DNA from: Pseudomonas orientalis
GTDB lineage: Bacteria; Pseudomonadota; Gammaproteobacteria; Pseudomonadales; Pseudomonadaceae
Direction of reading: 5' to 3'
Assembly: GCF_001439815.1 (NCBI RefSeq)
Contig: NZ_JYLM01000003.1
Location: 186,001-250,000, forward strand
DNA: 64,000 nt
The translations under genes were made by a program, and so were the position numbers. Shown piece by piece: positions 1 through 9,665 of the stretch; position 1 is the stretch's first letter; every line of letters begins with the position of its first letter. Under the pieces are notes generated by a model. It was not told where the DNA came from and made no database searches. It saw nothing but the letters and a program-made list of their open reading frames with translations.

Positions 1-41
1 AACGCACAATGGCTGTGCCAAACTCGCACAAGCATGGACCC

Positions 42-992
42 ATGAATCCCAATACATTGACCGATCAATTGAGTCTGTTTCTCGATGTGCTGGAAAGCGG
101 CAGCTTTTCCGCCGCTGCGCGCCGGCATCCTTTGACCCCCTCGGCAGTGGCGCGGCGTATCGACAGTCTGGAAAACTCGATCGGCAGCCGCCTGTTCCAG
201 CGCAGTACCCATGCGGTGGTCCCCACTCCGGCCGGCCTGGCCTTTGCCGAGCGGGCGCGACGGATCGTCGGTGAGTTGCAGCTGGCGCGCGCCGAAGCCG
301 TGTCCCTGAGCCATGCGCCGGAAGGCCTGATCCGCGTGGATGCACCGGCGGCGTTCGGGCGACGGCACCTGGCGCCCGTGATTGCAGATTTCCTGCAGGT
401 GTACCCAGGGCTGGATGTGCACCTGCATCTGATCGACAGCTTTGTCGATATGCAGGGCGCGCACCTGGGCAAGGTCGACCTGGTGCTGCGCGCCGGGCAT
501 ATTGCCGACACCCGGCTGATCGCCACGCCGCTCGCCAGTATCGTGCGCATTGCCTGCGCCAGCCCGGCTTACCTGAAAAGCCGAGGTACGCCAACGCACC
601 CGCGCCAGTTGAGCGAACACGACGGCCTGGACTGGGACGGGCTCGCGCCGATGTTCGCCTGGCGCTTCGAACTGGACGGGCGCCGCGCCATCTATCGCCC
701 GCGTCGTATCCGCATGAGTGCCAACAACGCCGAAGCCCTGCTCTCGGGCGCCCTGGCTGGGCTGGGTATCGCACACCTGCCCACGTGGCTCGCCAGCGAA
801 TACCTGGTGCGCGGTGAACTCTTGCCACTGTTTTGTGAAAGCGGCTTGCCCAGCCCGGAAACCACCGGCATCTACGCGCTACGCCTGGAACAGCAGCCCA
901 ATGCACGCAGCCGGTTGCTGCTGGAATACCTGAAGTCCCGTTTCAGCCCGGTTCCACCTTGGGATCTGGCACTGCAAAGCGGTCTGGCCTGA
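42..992 (+). CDS. LysR-family transcriptional regulator
   Basis: A 316-residue LysR-type DNA-binding regulator. The N-terminal winged helix-turn-helix (about residues 5-65, with the typical SFSAAARR...TPSAVARRI pattern and a following dimerisation helix) is followed by a substrate-binding domain (about 90-300) containing a VDAPAAFGRRHLAP segment, as in the large CrgA/AaeR-like subgroup. An ATG eleven codons further upstream (position 9) is also open. I prefer position 42 because the residues that follow fit the usual LysR start. The regulated genes are unknown: the divergent partner, where LysR targets usually lie, would be left of the window. The gene ends 78 bases before ohrR and is probably independent of it. 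Confidence 0.85.
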   Translation: MNPNTLTDQLSLFLDVLESGSFSAAARRHPLTPSAVARRIDSLENSIGSRLFQRSTHAVVPTPAGLAFAERARRIVGELQLARAEAVSLSHAPEGLIRVDAPAAFGRRHLAPVIADFLQVYPGLDVHLHLIDSFVDMQGAHLGKVDLVLRAGHIADTRLIATPLASIVRIACASPAYLKSRGTPTHPRQLSEHDGLDWDGLAPMFAWRFELDGRRAIYRPRRIRMSANNAEALLSGALAGLGIAHLPTWLASEYLVRGELLPLFCESGLPSPETTGIYALRLEQQPNARSRLLLEYLKSRFSPVPPWDLALQSGLA

Positions 993-1070
993 CCGTCGGG
1001 GCAGAATTATCTGGCGCATTAAAGATTCGGCCGCTAGATTCCATTCATACAGGCTTTTAGAGGCACCGCC

Positions 1071-1523
1071 ATGAGCAAAAATCCTACTCCCTGCGAATCC
1101 TTGATGCTGGATAACCAGCTGTGTTTCGCCTTGCATTCCACCTCGCTGTTGATGACCAAGGTCTACAAACCGCTGCTTCAGGCCCTCGGCCTGACCTATC
1201 CGCAGTACCTGGCCATGATGGTGCTGTGGGAAGAAGACGGTTTGACCGTGGGTGAAATCAGCAATCGCCTGCTCACCGATCCCGGCTCCCTGACGCCCCT
1301 GCTCAAGCGCCTCGAAGCCGAAGGCCTGTTGAGCCGCACCCGCAGCCGCGAAGATGAGCGCGTGGTGGTGGTGGAATTGACCGCTGCCGGGCGCGCGCTG
1401 CAGGACAAGGCCATGGGCATTCCACAGTGCATCCTGGGCGCCAGCGGGTTGGAGCTGGAGCAGTTACGCAAGCTGCAGGCGGATCTGATTGCCCTGCGCA
1501 GCAACCTGCAGAGCGCAATCTAA
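1071..1523 (+). CDS. ohrR: OhrR, organic-peroxide-sensing MarR-family repressor
   Basis: A 150-residue MarR-family repressor that senses organic hydroperoxides and derepresses ohr. The sensing cysteine lies in the N-terminal QLCFALHS motif (Cys18), and a second cysteine at position 120 matches the resolving cysteine of 2-Cys OhrR proteins such as that of Xanthomonas. The winged-helix region spans about residues 45-105, with the MarR signature around SLTPLLKRLEAEGL and RSREDERVV. The ohr gene follows in the same direction 315 bases downstream, separated by a REPIN and the operator region, so the two are likely separate transcripts. Assignment rests on the motif plus the ohr neighbour and is firm. 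Confidence 0.93.
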   Translation: MSKNPTPCESLMLDNQLCFALHSTSLLMTKVYKPLLQALGLTYPQYLAMMVLWEEDGLTVGEISNRLLTDPGSLTPLLKRLEAEGLLSRTRSREDERVVVVELTAAGRALQDKAMGIPQCILGASGLELEQLRKLQADLIALRSNLQSAI

Positions 1524-1561
1524 AGAAGCAAAATACTGAACCTGTGGGAGGGGACAAATCC

Positions 1562-1662
1562 TGTAGGAGCGAGCTTGCTCGCGAAAAACGTCAACGATAA
1601 CGCGTGCTTTTTGAATGAACGCGGTGTCTGTGAGTTTTTCGCGAGCAAGCTCGCTCCTACAG
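1562..1662. repeat. REPIN (two inverted REP copies)
   Basis: Two near-identical arms of about 28 bases in inverted orientation (1562-1589 and 1634-1662), each carrying the GTAGGAGCGAGCTTGCTCGC core, separated by about 45 unrelated bases. This is the usual form of a Pseudomonas REPIN, mobilised in trans by a RAYT transposase; none is encoded in this window. It lies between ohrR and the ohr promoter. Confidence 0.9.
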
Positions 1663-1753
1663 ACGGAGGTGTACCCTTAACTGACTGGCATTAAGATTTG
1701 CCCCCTCCCACCTTGTTTTCCCGTCGCCTGAAAAATATTTGTGAATTTATCTT

Positions 1754-1820
1754 GCGCGCAAAATATTAGCGCTATACATTTACTTCACCAACTAACTAGC
1801 GCACAAACATTTGGCGCTAT
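1754..1820 (+). promoter_or_regulatory. Tandem OhrR operator boxes upstream of ohr
   Basis: Two copies of a 22-base imperfect palindrome, GCGC-n-CAAA...GCGCTAT, lie at 1754-1775 and 1799-1820, agreeing at 17 of 22 positions by eye. Each has inverted GCGC half-sites. The second ends 18 bases before the ohr start codon. Position and symmetry suit repressor sites for OhrR. The assignment is inferred, not tested. Confidence 0.65.
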
Positions 1821-1838
1821 AAGCCAGAGGACGACACC

Positions 1839-2258
1839 ATGCAAACGCTCTATACCGCAGTAGCCACCGCCACCGGCGGCCGTGATGGTCGCGCCGTCTC
1901 CAGCGACAACATCCTCGACGTCAAACTCTCCACCCCCAAGGAATTGGGCGGCGCTGGCGGTCAGGCCACCAACCCTGAACAGCTGTTCGCGGCCGGCTAC
2001 TCGGCCTGCTTTATCGGCGCGCTGAAATTCGTCGCCGGCCAGACCAAACGCAAAATCCCGGATGACGCTTCGATCACCGCCCACGTTGGCATCGGCCAGA
2101 TCCCCGGCGGTTTCGGTCTGGACATCGACCTGCACATCAGCCTGCCAGGCCTGGCCCAGGACGATGCGCAAAGTCTGGTCGACGCCGCTCATCAGGTCTG
2201 CCCTTACTCCAACGCCACGCGCGGCAACGTTGATGTGCGTCTGCACGTAACCGTTTAA
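1839..2258 (+). CDS. ohr: Ohr, organic hydroperoxide reductase
   Basis: A 139-residue thiol peroxidase of the Ohr/OsmC family, reducing organic and fatty-acid hydroperoxides with lipoyl-protein electrons in the cytoplasm. The peroxidatic Cys57 sits in GYSACFIGAL and the resolving Cys121 in QVCPYSNATRGN, the Ohr-specific motif that separates it from OsmC. Arg15 and Glu47 match the residues that activate the cysteine in characterised Ohr. Length is normal for the family. It is preceded by two putative OhrR boxes and followed 27 bases later by an esterase gene on the same strand, so the two may be co-induced. Confidence 0.95.
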   Translation: MQTLYTAVATATGGRDGRAVSSDNILDVKLSTPKELGGAGGQATNPEQLFAAGYSACFIGALKFVAGQTKRKIPDDASITAHVGIGQIPGGFGLDIDLHISLPGLAQDDAQSLVDAAHQVCPYSNATRGNVDVRLHVTV

Positions 2259-2285
2259 CCACCACGGCCCTGATCGGAGAAGAAC

Positions 2286-3302
2286 ATGAACCCATTTGCC
2301 AAAGCACTCACCGGCAGCCTGCTCGCCCTGTCCATCAGCACAGCCTTCGCCGCCAGCGGTGATGTGGAGCACAGCACCCAGGGGTTCCTGGATGCACTGA
2401 ACGCCGGCACCGGCAAGCCGATGGAGCAATTGACGCCCCAGCAAGCCCGCGCGGTGCTGACCGGTGCCCAGGCCGGCGTGAAGTTGAGCCTGCCCAGGGC
2501 GGATGTGAGCCAGAAGACCATTCAGGTCGACGGCCAGCCGCTGGACCTGACCATTGTGCGTCCGGCCGGGGTCAAGGGGACGTTGCCGGTGTTCATGTTC
2601 TTCCACGGCGGCGGGTGGGTGCTGGGCGACTACCCGACCCATGAACGCCTGGTGCGCGACCTGGTGGTGGGTTCGGGGGCCGTGGCGGTCTTCGTCAACT
2701 ACACGCCATCGCCGGAAGCGCATTACCCGGTGGCGATCAACCAGGCGTACGGCGCGACAAAGTGGGTGGCCGAGCACGGCAAGGAAATCAACGTCGATGG
2801 CAAGCGCCTGGCAGTCGCGGGCAACAGCGTCGGCGGCAACATGGCCGCGGTGGTCAGCCTGATGGCCAAGGACAAGGGCACGCCGGCGATCAGGTTCCAA
2901 CTGCTGCTGTGGCCGGTGACCGACGCCAACTTCGACACGGGTTCCTACAACCAGTACGCCGAAGGGCACTTCCTCACCAGGAACATGATGAAATGGTTCT
3001 GGGACAATTACACCACCGACGCCAACCAGCGCGCCGAGATCTACGCCTCGCCACTGCGGGCCACCACCGATCAACTCAAGGGGTTGCCCCCTGCGATGGT
3101 GCAAACCGCCGGTGCCGACGTACTGCGTGACGAGGGTGAAGCCTACGCCCGCAAGCTGGATCAGGCCGGCGTGCCGGTGACTGCCGTACGCTACAACGGC
3201 ATGATCCACGACTACGGTTTGCTCAACGTGGTCAGCCAGGTGCCCGCTGTACGTTCCGCCTTGCTGCAAGCGTCGGATGAACTCAAGCAACACCTGAAGT
3301 AA
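2286..3302 (+). CDS. Secreted alpha/beta-hydrolase, hormone-sensitive-lipase type
   Basis: A 338-residue esterase with an N-terminal signal peptide (cleavage likely after the AFA at residue 22). It has the HGGG oxyanion motif at 107-110, the nucleophile Ser181 in GNSVGG, Asp278 in GADVLRDE and His308 in MIHDYG. These are the hallmarks of bacterial family IV (hormone-sensitive-lipase-like) esterases, which hydrolyse short- to medium-chain esters. It probably acts in the periplasm or outside the cell. The gene lies 27 bases behind ohr with its own Shine-Dalgarno (GGAGAAG) and ends at a shared terminator. Co-transcription with ohr is likely, but its substrate is unknown. Confidence 0.87.
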   Translation: MNPFAKALTGSLLALSISTAFAASGDVEHSTQGFLDALNAGTGKPMEQLTPQQARAVLTGAQAGVKLSLPRADVSQKTIQVDGQPLDLTIVRPAGVKGTLPVFMFFHGGGWVLGDYPTHERLVRDLVVGSGAVAVFVNYTPSPEAHYPVAINQAYGATKWVAEHGKEINVDGKRLAVAGNSVGGNMAAVVSLMAKDKGTPAIRFQLLLWPVTDANFDTGSYNQYAEGHFLTRNMMKWFWDNYTTDANQRAEIYASPLRATTDQLKGLPPAMVQTAGADVLRDEGEAYARKLDQAGVPVTAVRYNGMIHDYGLLNVVSQVPAVRSALLQASDELKQHLK

Positions 3303-3314
3303 TACCGCACGCAC

Positions 3315-3343
3315 AAAAAAGCCCGACGCATGGTCGGGCTTTT
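3315..3343. terminator. Bidirectional rho-independent terminator
   Basis: A GCCCGAC stem flanked by an A-run on one side and a T-run on the other, lying between the convergent esterase and efp genes. It can serve both strands. Confidence 0.88.
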
Positions 3344-3366
3344 CAGTTTGTATCGGGGCGCAGCAA

Positions 3367-3939
3367 TTACTTCTTGGCGCGACCTTTGTACGAACCACCT
3401 TCGCGGGTGTCGATCTCGATCAGGTCGTCGATTTCGATGAAATCGGCCACTTGCAGTTCGGTACCGTTGCTCAGCTTGGCAGGCTTCATCACCTTGCCGG
3501 AAGTGTCACCGCGAGCGGAACCTTCGGTGTAGGCAACTTTACGCACGATGGTGGTCGGCAGCTCTACGGAAACCAGGCGCTCTTCGAAGAAGATCGCTTC
3601 GCAGACGTCTTCCATGCCTTCTTCGATGAACGGCAGAACGGCTTCGATATCTTCAGCGTTCAGCTCGTACATGGTGTAGTCGGTGGTGTCCATGAACGTG
3701 TAGGTGTCGCCGCTGATGAAGGACAGGGTCGCTTCCTTGCGGTCGAGGATCACGTCGTCCAGTTTGTCATCGGCGCTGTAGACGATCTCGGTCTTGTAAC
3801 CGGTCAGCAGGTTCTTCAGCTTGGTCTTCATGATGGCGCTGTTACGACCGGACTTGGTGAACTCGGCTTTCTGAACCAGCCAAGGGTCGTTTTCGAGACG
3901 GATCACTGTACCGGGTTTCAGTTCTTTACCAGTTTTCAT
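3367..3939 (-). CDS. efp: Elongation factor P
   Basis: A 190-residue EF-P with the three usual beta-barrel domains. It enters the ribosomal E site and rescues stalling at consecutive prolines. The domain I loop reads KSGRN with Arg32 at the tip, rather than the lysine of the E. coli type. This arginine is the residue that EarP rhamnosylates in Pseudomonas and Neisseria. The earP gene lies immediately upstream on the same strand, 49 bases away, supporting co-expression of factor and modifier. Confidence 0.98.
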   Translation of the reverse strand: MKTGKELKPGTVIRLENDPWLVQKAEFTKSGRNSAIMKTKLKNLLTGYKTEIVYSADDKLDDVILDRKEATLSFISGDTYTFMDTTDYTMYELNAEDIEAVLPFIEEGMEDVCEAIFFEERLVSVELPTTIVRKVAYTEGSARGDTSGKVMKPAKLSNGTELQVADFIEIDDLIEIDTREGGSYKGRAKK

Positions 3940-3988
3940 TGCATATATCCGAAATTTGGATGGGATTTACAAAAATCAAGGTGGCGTA

Positions 3989-5122
3989 TCATATCCAACT
4001 TTCATAAAACTGTACCAGCGCCGTCGCAAGATCGGCCTGCAAGGCCTGTTCCAGACACCAGTTCTGCGCATGCCCGTTGAGTTCCGGCCAGTGCGCCTGC
4101 AGCATTTTCCACGGTCGGGCCATATCGCCCTCGGTGTTCCAGGCCTGCCAGAACGCAACCACCGCCTCCTTGGCCGTCGGCGACAAGGCGGCGGTGTACA
4201 GTTCAAGAAAGGCATCGAGCTTGTCCAGGTGGATGTCTTCATCCTGACGATAGATGTGCCACAGCAGCGGGCGCCCGGCCCACTGGGCGCGCACGAATGA
4301 GTCCTCGCCACGCACGGCATTCAGCTCGCAGCACCACAGCAACTGGTCGTATTGCCCCTGGCGCACGAACGGCAGCACTTGCACGGTCAAGGCGCCACGC
4401 TGATGAACAGCCCCCGCCGTCAGCCCCTCCTCGCCCAGCCAGCGTTGCACATCGCCCAGAATCCGCCCTTCCGGCACCAACAGATGAGTGGCACGCCCGT
4501 CTGTCGACAACACGTCCAGCCAGCCGCCCAGCCCGGCGTTTTCGTAGGCGAACAGCGAGATCAGCCGCGCATCGGCTACTGGAAACACGCCCAAGGTTTG
4601 CAGGAATTGTCGCTGCGCATTGGCATCCTCTTGAAAAGCCTGACGCTGCTGCAGCAAGCCTGCCTCACGCAACAACCCGCCAGTGCCCGGGCGAAAACCA
4701 GGAAAGAAGAAGTACTTCTGCACGCCCTTGAACTTCACCGACGGCAGGCGGTGACAGCCCACCACCCAGTCCTCGGCACTGAGGTAATCCAGGTTCATCC
4801 ACAACGGCGTGCGCTCACGCGCGGCCATGGCTTGCATGTAGTCAGCCGGCAGTTGGCACGCGAACGCTGCAACCACCACATCGGCCGCAGCCGTTGCCGG
4901 CCATTCGCACGGCCAGTGGCGTACATCGACGCCTTCTTGCCACTGCTGCTCCAGGCTGACATCGATCTGCGGGCACATGCGCTCAAAAGCGCGCAGGTCA
5001 TCGACCCACAAGCGCACGCCACAGCCGTGTTCCGCCACCAATTGCCGGGCCAGTCGCCAGGTCACGCCAATGTCGCCGTAGTTATCGACGACGCTGCAAA
5101 AAATATCCCAGCGCGCTTTCAT
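3989..5122 (-). CDS. earP: EarP, EF-P arginine rhamnosyltransferase
   Basis: A 377-residue inverting GT-B glycosyltransferase (family formerly DUF2331) that transfers rhamnose from dTDP-L-rhamnose to Arg32 of EF-P. The N-terminal acceptor-side motif FCSVVDNYGDIGVTWR contains Asp13 and Asp17, catalytically important in characterised EarP. The C-terminal donor-binding motif RGEDSFVRAQWAG followed by LLWHIYRQ is intact. Its substrate protein is encoded next door. The dTDP-rhamnose enzymes (RmlABCD) are not in this window and must be elsewhere on the chromosome. Confidence 0.97.
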   Translation of the reverse strand: MKARWDIFCSVVDNYGDIGVTWRLARQLVAEHGCGVRLWVDDLRAFERMCPQIDVSLEQQWQEGVDVRHWPCEWPATAAADVVVAAFACQLPADYMQAMAARERTPLWMNLDYLSAEDWVVGCHRLPSVKFKGVQKYFFFPGFRPGTGGLLREAGLLQQRQAFQEDANAQRQFLQTLGVFPVADARLISLFAYENAGLGGWLDVLSTDGRATHLLVPEGRILGDVQRWLGEEGLTAGAVHQRGALTVQVLPFVRQGQYDQLLWCCELNAVRGEDSFVRAQWAGRPLLWHIYRQDEDIHLDKLDAFLELYTAALSPTAKEAVVAFWQAWNTEGDMARPWKMLQAHWPELNGHAQNWCLEQALQADLATALVQFYESWI

Positions 5123-5254
5123 TCCGGGCTCCAGTGCTCAAAGGCTCGATTGTCCGCATAAATGCGCCGATGCAGAAGGCTTGATCGCGATTATTCTGCG
5201 CAGCGGCTGTGCGACAATCGCCAACTTGCCGTCAATGCCCGCCAGGAGGCCACC

Positions 5255-5623
5255 ATGTCTGACCGTCCGATGTCGCTGTTCAAGCTTTGCATCGCCATTG
5301 CCGCAGGCCTGTGGCTGGGGTTTATCGCCATCGCGCTGACCACCTGGCTGGCCTCGCGCTACCTGTTCCCGCAGAGCCTGGCACCGGTGGCCCAGGCGGT
5401 TCAACAATTGGGCACACCGCCCAGCGTTGCACCGGAGCCGCCCAACCGGATGTTCGAGCAGTACCAGCAAAACCTGCAAAAGCAGGAACAGCAACAAGCC
5501 CTGGAGCAGGCGCGAAACAATGCGCGCAACCTGTCCAACCCCAAATGCCAGTTCTGGCTGCAACAAGACCAGAACGCCCCGAACGAAAAGAGCCGGGCAA
5601 ATGTCCTGCAATTCTGCGAATGA
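5255..5623 (+). CDS. Small membrane-anchored hypothetical protein
   Basis: A 122-residue protein I do not recognise. One hydrophobic segment (about residues 8-35) looks like an N-terminal signal anchor. It is followed by a proline-containing linker, a Gln-rich stretch around residues 65-85 that could form a short coiled coil, and two C-terminal cysteines. The ATG at 5255 is preceded by AGGAGG at a good distance, so I prefer it over the longer open frame from 5162. The next gene starts 12 bases downstream, suggesting one transcript. Confidence 0.72.
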   Translation: MSDRPMSLFKLCIAIAAGLWLGFIAIALTTWLASRYLFPQSLAPVAQAVQQLGTPPSVAPEPPNRMFEQYQQNLQKQEQQQALEQARNNARNLSNPKCQFWLQQDQNAPNEKSRANVLQFCE

Positions 5624-5635
5624 TCAAGCACAGCC

Positions 5636-6118
5636 ATGAATAAACACGCCGTCCTTCAATTGATTCTGGAAAAGCTGAGAGTCGACCTCGATGTCCTCCA
5701 ACGCGCCGCGCAGACTGCTTACGAGACGGCGACCCACGAAGAAAACATCGCCGAGAACAAATACGACACCCTCGGCCTGGAGGCTTCGTACCTGGCGACC
5801 GGACAAGCCAGGCGAGTCGAGGAAATCAGGCAATCGCTGGTGCTGTGCCAGAATCTGCAACTGCGTGCCTACGATGATCAGCGCGGGATAGAACTCGGCA
5901 CCCTGGTCGGCCTGGAAGACGAAGACGGTCGCCAGCAGTGGCTGTTCCTGGCGCCGGATGCGGCGGGGTTGAAGGTGGATGTGGTCGGGCAACCGGTAAC
6001 CGTCATCACCCCGCGCTCGCCGTTGGGCAAGAGCCTGCTGGGCAAGTGTATCGATGATGAGGTGGAGATTCTGGTGGCGGGCACTCGGCAACATTTCACC
6101 GTGACCGAGGCCCGCTGA
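5636..6118 (+). CDS. GreA/GreB C-terminal-domain-like protein
   Basis: A 160-residue protein with a predicted helical N-terminal half (residues 1-70) and a C-terminal FKBP-like Gre domain (about 80-155), seen in the GTLVGLEDEDG...TVITPRSPLGKSLLGK pattern where the S-P-L-G-K motif is typical of GreA/GreB/Rnk. Family members bind RNA polymerase near the secondary channel. Here the N-terminal helical arm lacks clear similarity to the Gre coiled coil that triggers transcript cleavage, so cleavage activity cannot be assumed. It follows the small membrane protein at 5255 and converges on cysB. A true GreB is encoded at 18255. Confidence 0.82.
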   Translation: MNKHAVLQLILEKLRVDLDVLQRAAQTAYETATHEENIAENKYDTLGLEASYLATGQARRVEEIRQSLVLCQNLQLRAYDDQRGIELGTLVGLEDEDGRQQWLFLAPDAAGLKVDVVGQPVTVITPRSPLGKSLLGKCIDDEVEILVAGTRQHFTVTEAR

Positions 6119-6124
6119 GCCACT

Positions 6125-7108
<984 letters not shown>

Positions 7109-7196
7109 TCAAAGCAGATAGACGCCACGGGTATCAGCGACGGTATATAACTATATTAAAGGTAAGACGTATAAATCTAGAACTTTTTATCATTCC

Positions 7197-7703
7197 TCAC
7201 CGATCAGTATCGTCACTGCGCCGACGTTGCAGCGACGGCACCAGGTAAACCGGCACGCTCGCCACCTGCACCAGGCGCGCAGCGGTACGCCCAAGCGGTG
7301 TGGCCGCTGCGCTTGCATGGCTATGGCTGCCTACGATCAACAGGTCGACGGAGAGTTTATGCAGTTGGTCGAGAATCACCTCGCAAGGGTCCCCCTGGAT
7401 CACCCGCACCGAACGAATCAACTCCAGGTCCTGCTCGCCTTCCCCCAGCTCCTCGCGAAAGCTGTCGAGCACCCGCTGCTCAATCGTCGCCATGACCGTG
7501 GTCAACCCATGGCGCTGCCATTCGCTGAGTGCCTTTTCATCAAGGTAGCTCTGCAATACCGATTCAGCGAACAGTCCAATGGGCTCCACCACATGAATCA
7601 CATACAAATCCGCCTTGAACGTTCGCGCCAACGCCAGGGCATGTTGCATGACATAGGGTGCATACAGGCCAAGATCCGTGGCGTACAGCATCGAACGAAT
7701 CAT
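7197..7703 (-). CDS. Universal stress protein (UspA family)
   Basis: A 168-residue single-domain UspA protein. The start MIRSMLYATDLG has the conserved beta-strand and Asp. The nucleotide-binding G-2x-G-9x-G(S/T) region is recognisable as VGSHSHASAAATPLGRTAARLV, but with a serine-histidine substitution, so ATP binding is uncertain. The C-terminus VPVYLVP is typical. It is cytoplasmic. It lies upstream of cysB with a 97-base gap, so separate promoters are possible. Confidence 0.88.
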   Translation of the reverse strand: MIRSMLYATDLGLYAPYVMQHALALARTFKADLYVIHVVEPIGLFAESVLQSYLDEKALSEWQRHGLTTVMATIEQRVLDSFREELGEGEQDLELIRSVRVIQGDPCEVILDQLHKLSVDLLIVGSHSHASAAATPLGRTAARLVQVASVPVYLVPSLQRRRSDDTDR

Positions 7704-7769
7704 AGAACCCCCTGGGTTGCCAGGCTGGCGGAGATCAAATGAGCTTAGCAGCGCCTTGAGGAGTTCGGC

Positions 7770-8687
7770 TCAGCTCTCACTCTGGATGTTCAACTCGTTA
7801 CTGATGCCATGGGGCACATGACCGGTGGCCACCACCTCCCTGGCCCTCTCACAATGGCCGGCCTGATCATCGAAGAATACATCGGCGGCGAAGGCTTCCA
7901 GGAACGCGGATTTATCCAGGCCACCCAGGAACAGCGACTCGTCCAGGCGGATATCCCATTCGCGCAAGGTGCGAATGACCCGCTCGTGGGACGGCGCCGA
8001 GCGCGCGGTGACCAGTGCCGTTCGAATCGGGCACGCCTCGTCGGCGAACTCGCGCTGCAACAGGTTGAGCGCCGCCAGGAAGCCCTTGAACGGGCCACCG
8101 TGCAAGGGCTGGCGCGCCGACTCTCGTTCGCTGGCCTGGAACGCTTCCAGGCCGCCAGCCTGGTAGACGCGCTCGGACTCGTCGGAGAACAGCACCGCAT
8201 CGCCGTCGAAGGCGATCCGCAACTCCTCGCTCGATGCCCGGCGCGCGCCGCCCGACAGGATCGTCGCCGCGGCAAAACCGGCGTCGAGCGCACTGCGCAC
8301 ATCGTCTGCATGGGTCGACAGGAACAGATGGCAACCAAAGGCGGCCAGGTACGGATAGGGACTACGCCCGCCAACGAAAGCGGCGCGGGAAATGTCCAGG
8401 CCGTAATGCTGGATCGAGTTGAACACCCGCAGGCCGGTATCGGCACTGTTGCGCGACACCAGCACCACCTCGACACGGGCGCGCCCGAGACTGGCATTGA
8501 GGCTCAGCAGTTTCTTGACCAGCGGGAAGGCATCGCCGGGTTCAAGGATTTCCTCCTCGTGCTCGATCTGGTATTGGCGATACGGCTCCACCCCTTCGGC
8601 AAGGTAGACCTTGTGGCTCTCGCTCAAATCGAACAAGGCCCGCGATGAAATCGCCAGCACCAGTTTGTCGCTCAACCCCTTCACCAT
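7770..8687 (-). CDS. 5'-nucleotidase (NT5C1-like, pfam06189 type)
   Basis: A 305-residue protein resembling the cytosolic 5'-nucleotidase family found in bacteria (5-nucleotidase domain). Supporting features are the N-terminal LVLAISSRALFDL segment, ARVEVVLVSRNSADTGLRVFNSI in the middle and FFDDQAGHCERA near the C-terminus, consistent with a HAD-like fold whose nucleophilic Asp is less obvious. The likely role is dephosphorylation of nucleoside monophosphates. It lies on the minus strand between the stress protein and the ketopantoate-reductase-like gene, with gaps of 66 and 15 bases, and may be in an operon with the latter. Confidence 0.8.
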   Translation of the reverse strand: MVKGLSDKLVLAISSRALFDLSESHKVYLAEGVEPYRQYQIEHEEEILEPGDAFPLVKKLLSLNASLGRARVEVVLVSRNSADTGLRVFNSIQHYGLDISRAAFVGGRSPYPYLAAFGCHLFLSTHADDVRSALDAGFAAATILSGGARRASSEELRIAFDGDAVLFSDESERVYQAGGLEAFQASERESARQPLHGGPFKGFLAALNLLQREFADEACPIRTALVTARSAPSHERVIRTLREWDIRLDESLFLGGLDKSAFLEAFAADVFFDDQAGHCERAREVVATGHVPHGISNELNIQSES

Positions 8688-8702
8688 GTACTTGCCCCCG
8701 AA

Positions 8703-9665
8703 TCAGCGATTGTGCCGATCAATAAAACTCAAGGCCTGGAAAAGCGCCTGCATGCGCGGCAATTCGCAGCCAGCCGCCTTGGCGGCGGCCAGCGGTCGCG
8801 CATAGATGGCCGCCAGTTCCAGCGGGCGATTGTGCACGTGGTCGTGATACATGCTGGGCAGGTAGTCGTCCATGGTTTCAGTCATGGCGAACATCTGCCC
8901 GGCGTAGCTTACCGCTATTTCATGGCCACAGGCGTGAGCGCCCTGCACCACTTCGACCATCAGCGCCTGAATCAGCGCGCGGCTGGATTCATCCGCCATC
9001 AGCGCGCGGGTGCCGGTGCCGAGCAAAACCGAGAGGCCGTTAAACGGCACATTCCACACCAGTTTATGCCAGCGGGCCAGGTGCACGCTGGCCATGGCCT
9101 GAGACTCGATGCCCGCCTGATGAAACAGCGCGGCTCCTTCCTCGACAATCGCCTGCTGGCGCACCTCATCGTTGGCCGCGGTGCCACTGTGATAGCCCAG
9201 ATTGACACGCCCCAGCGCCTGATGCTCGACAACACCGGGCGCGGCGCGATGCACACCGATGTAGCACAGCCCGCCCAACAAGTGCAGTGACGGCGGCAGG
9301 TGCTCACGCAGGCTGTCCTCGACGTCCAGTCCGTTTTGCAACAGCACCACCTTGGCATCCGGCGCCCCGACCTGCGCGATGGTCGGGGCCAGATCGGCAT
9401 TGCCGGTGGATTTGGTCCCCACCAGCAGCCAATCGCACGCCGGCATATCGGCAGCATTGGCATACGCCTGCACCGGATGCAGGTGCAGGTTGCCATGCAC
9501 GCTGCTATTGACGCGCAAACCCTGTTTACTGACTACCGCGTATTCGCTGCGTACCAGAAAATGCACATCGAACCCGGCACGCGCCAGCATCAGGCCATAA
9601 AAGCCGCCGATAGCGCCGGTGCCAATGATGCCGATACGTGGCGAAGGGTGTGCAGTGGCGGTCAT
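8703..9665 (-). CDS. Putative 2-dehydropantoate 2-reductase
   Basis: A 320-residue NADPH-dependent reductase of the ApbA/PanE family. The Rossmann motif GTGAIGGFYG is at about residues 14-23. LLVGTKS, VVLLQNG and KLVWNVPFNGLSVLLG are family blocks, with the lysine in HKLVWN as the likely catalytic residue. The reaction would be ketopantoate to pantoate in coenzyme A synthesis, but many pseudomonads carry several paralogues with other substrates, so panE is not assigned. The start at 9665 overlaps the stop of the thioredoxin-like gene by four bases. A longer open frame upstream is coding sequence of that gene read in another frame. Confidence 0.86.
   Translation of the reverse strand: MTATAHPSPRIGIIGTGAIGGFYGLMLARAGFDVHFLVRSEYAVVSKQGLRVNSSVHGNLHLHPVQAYANAADMPACDWLLVGTKSTGNADLAPTIAQVGAPDAKVVLLQNGLDVEDSLREHLPPSLHLLGGLCYIGVHRAAPGVVEHQALGRVNLGYHSGTAANDEVRQQAIVEEGAALFHQAGIESQAMASVHLARWHKLVWNVPFNGLSVLLGTGTRALMADESSRALIQALMVEVVQGAHACGHEIAVSYAGQMFAMTETMDDYLPSMYHDHVHNRPLELAAIYARPLAAAKAAGCELPRMQALFQALSFIDRHNR

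Noticed and set aside
1785..3398. Very long minus-strand open frame (537 codons) over ohr and the esterase
   Set aside because: It lies antisense to two genes with complete catalytic motifs; GC-rich codon bias of the real genes keeps this frame open.
3451..4080. Plus-strand frame of 209 codons over efp
   Set aside because: Antisense shadow of efp, an essential-family gene fully intact on the minus strand.
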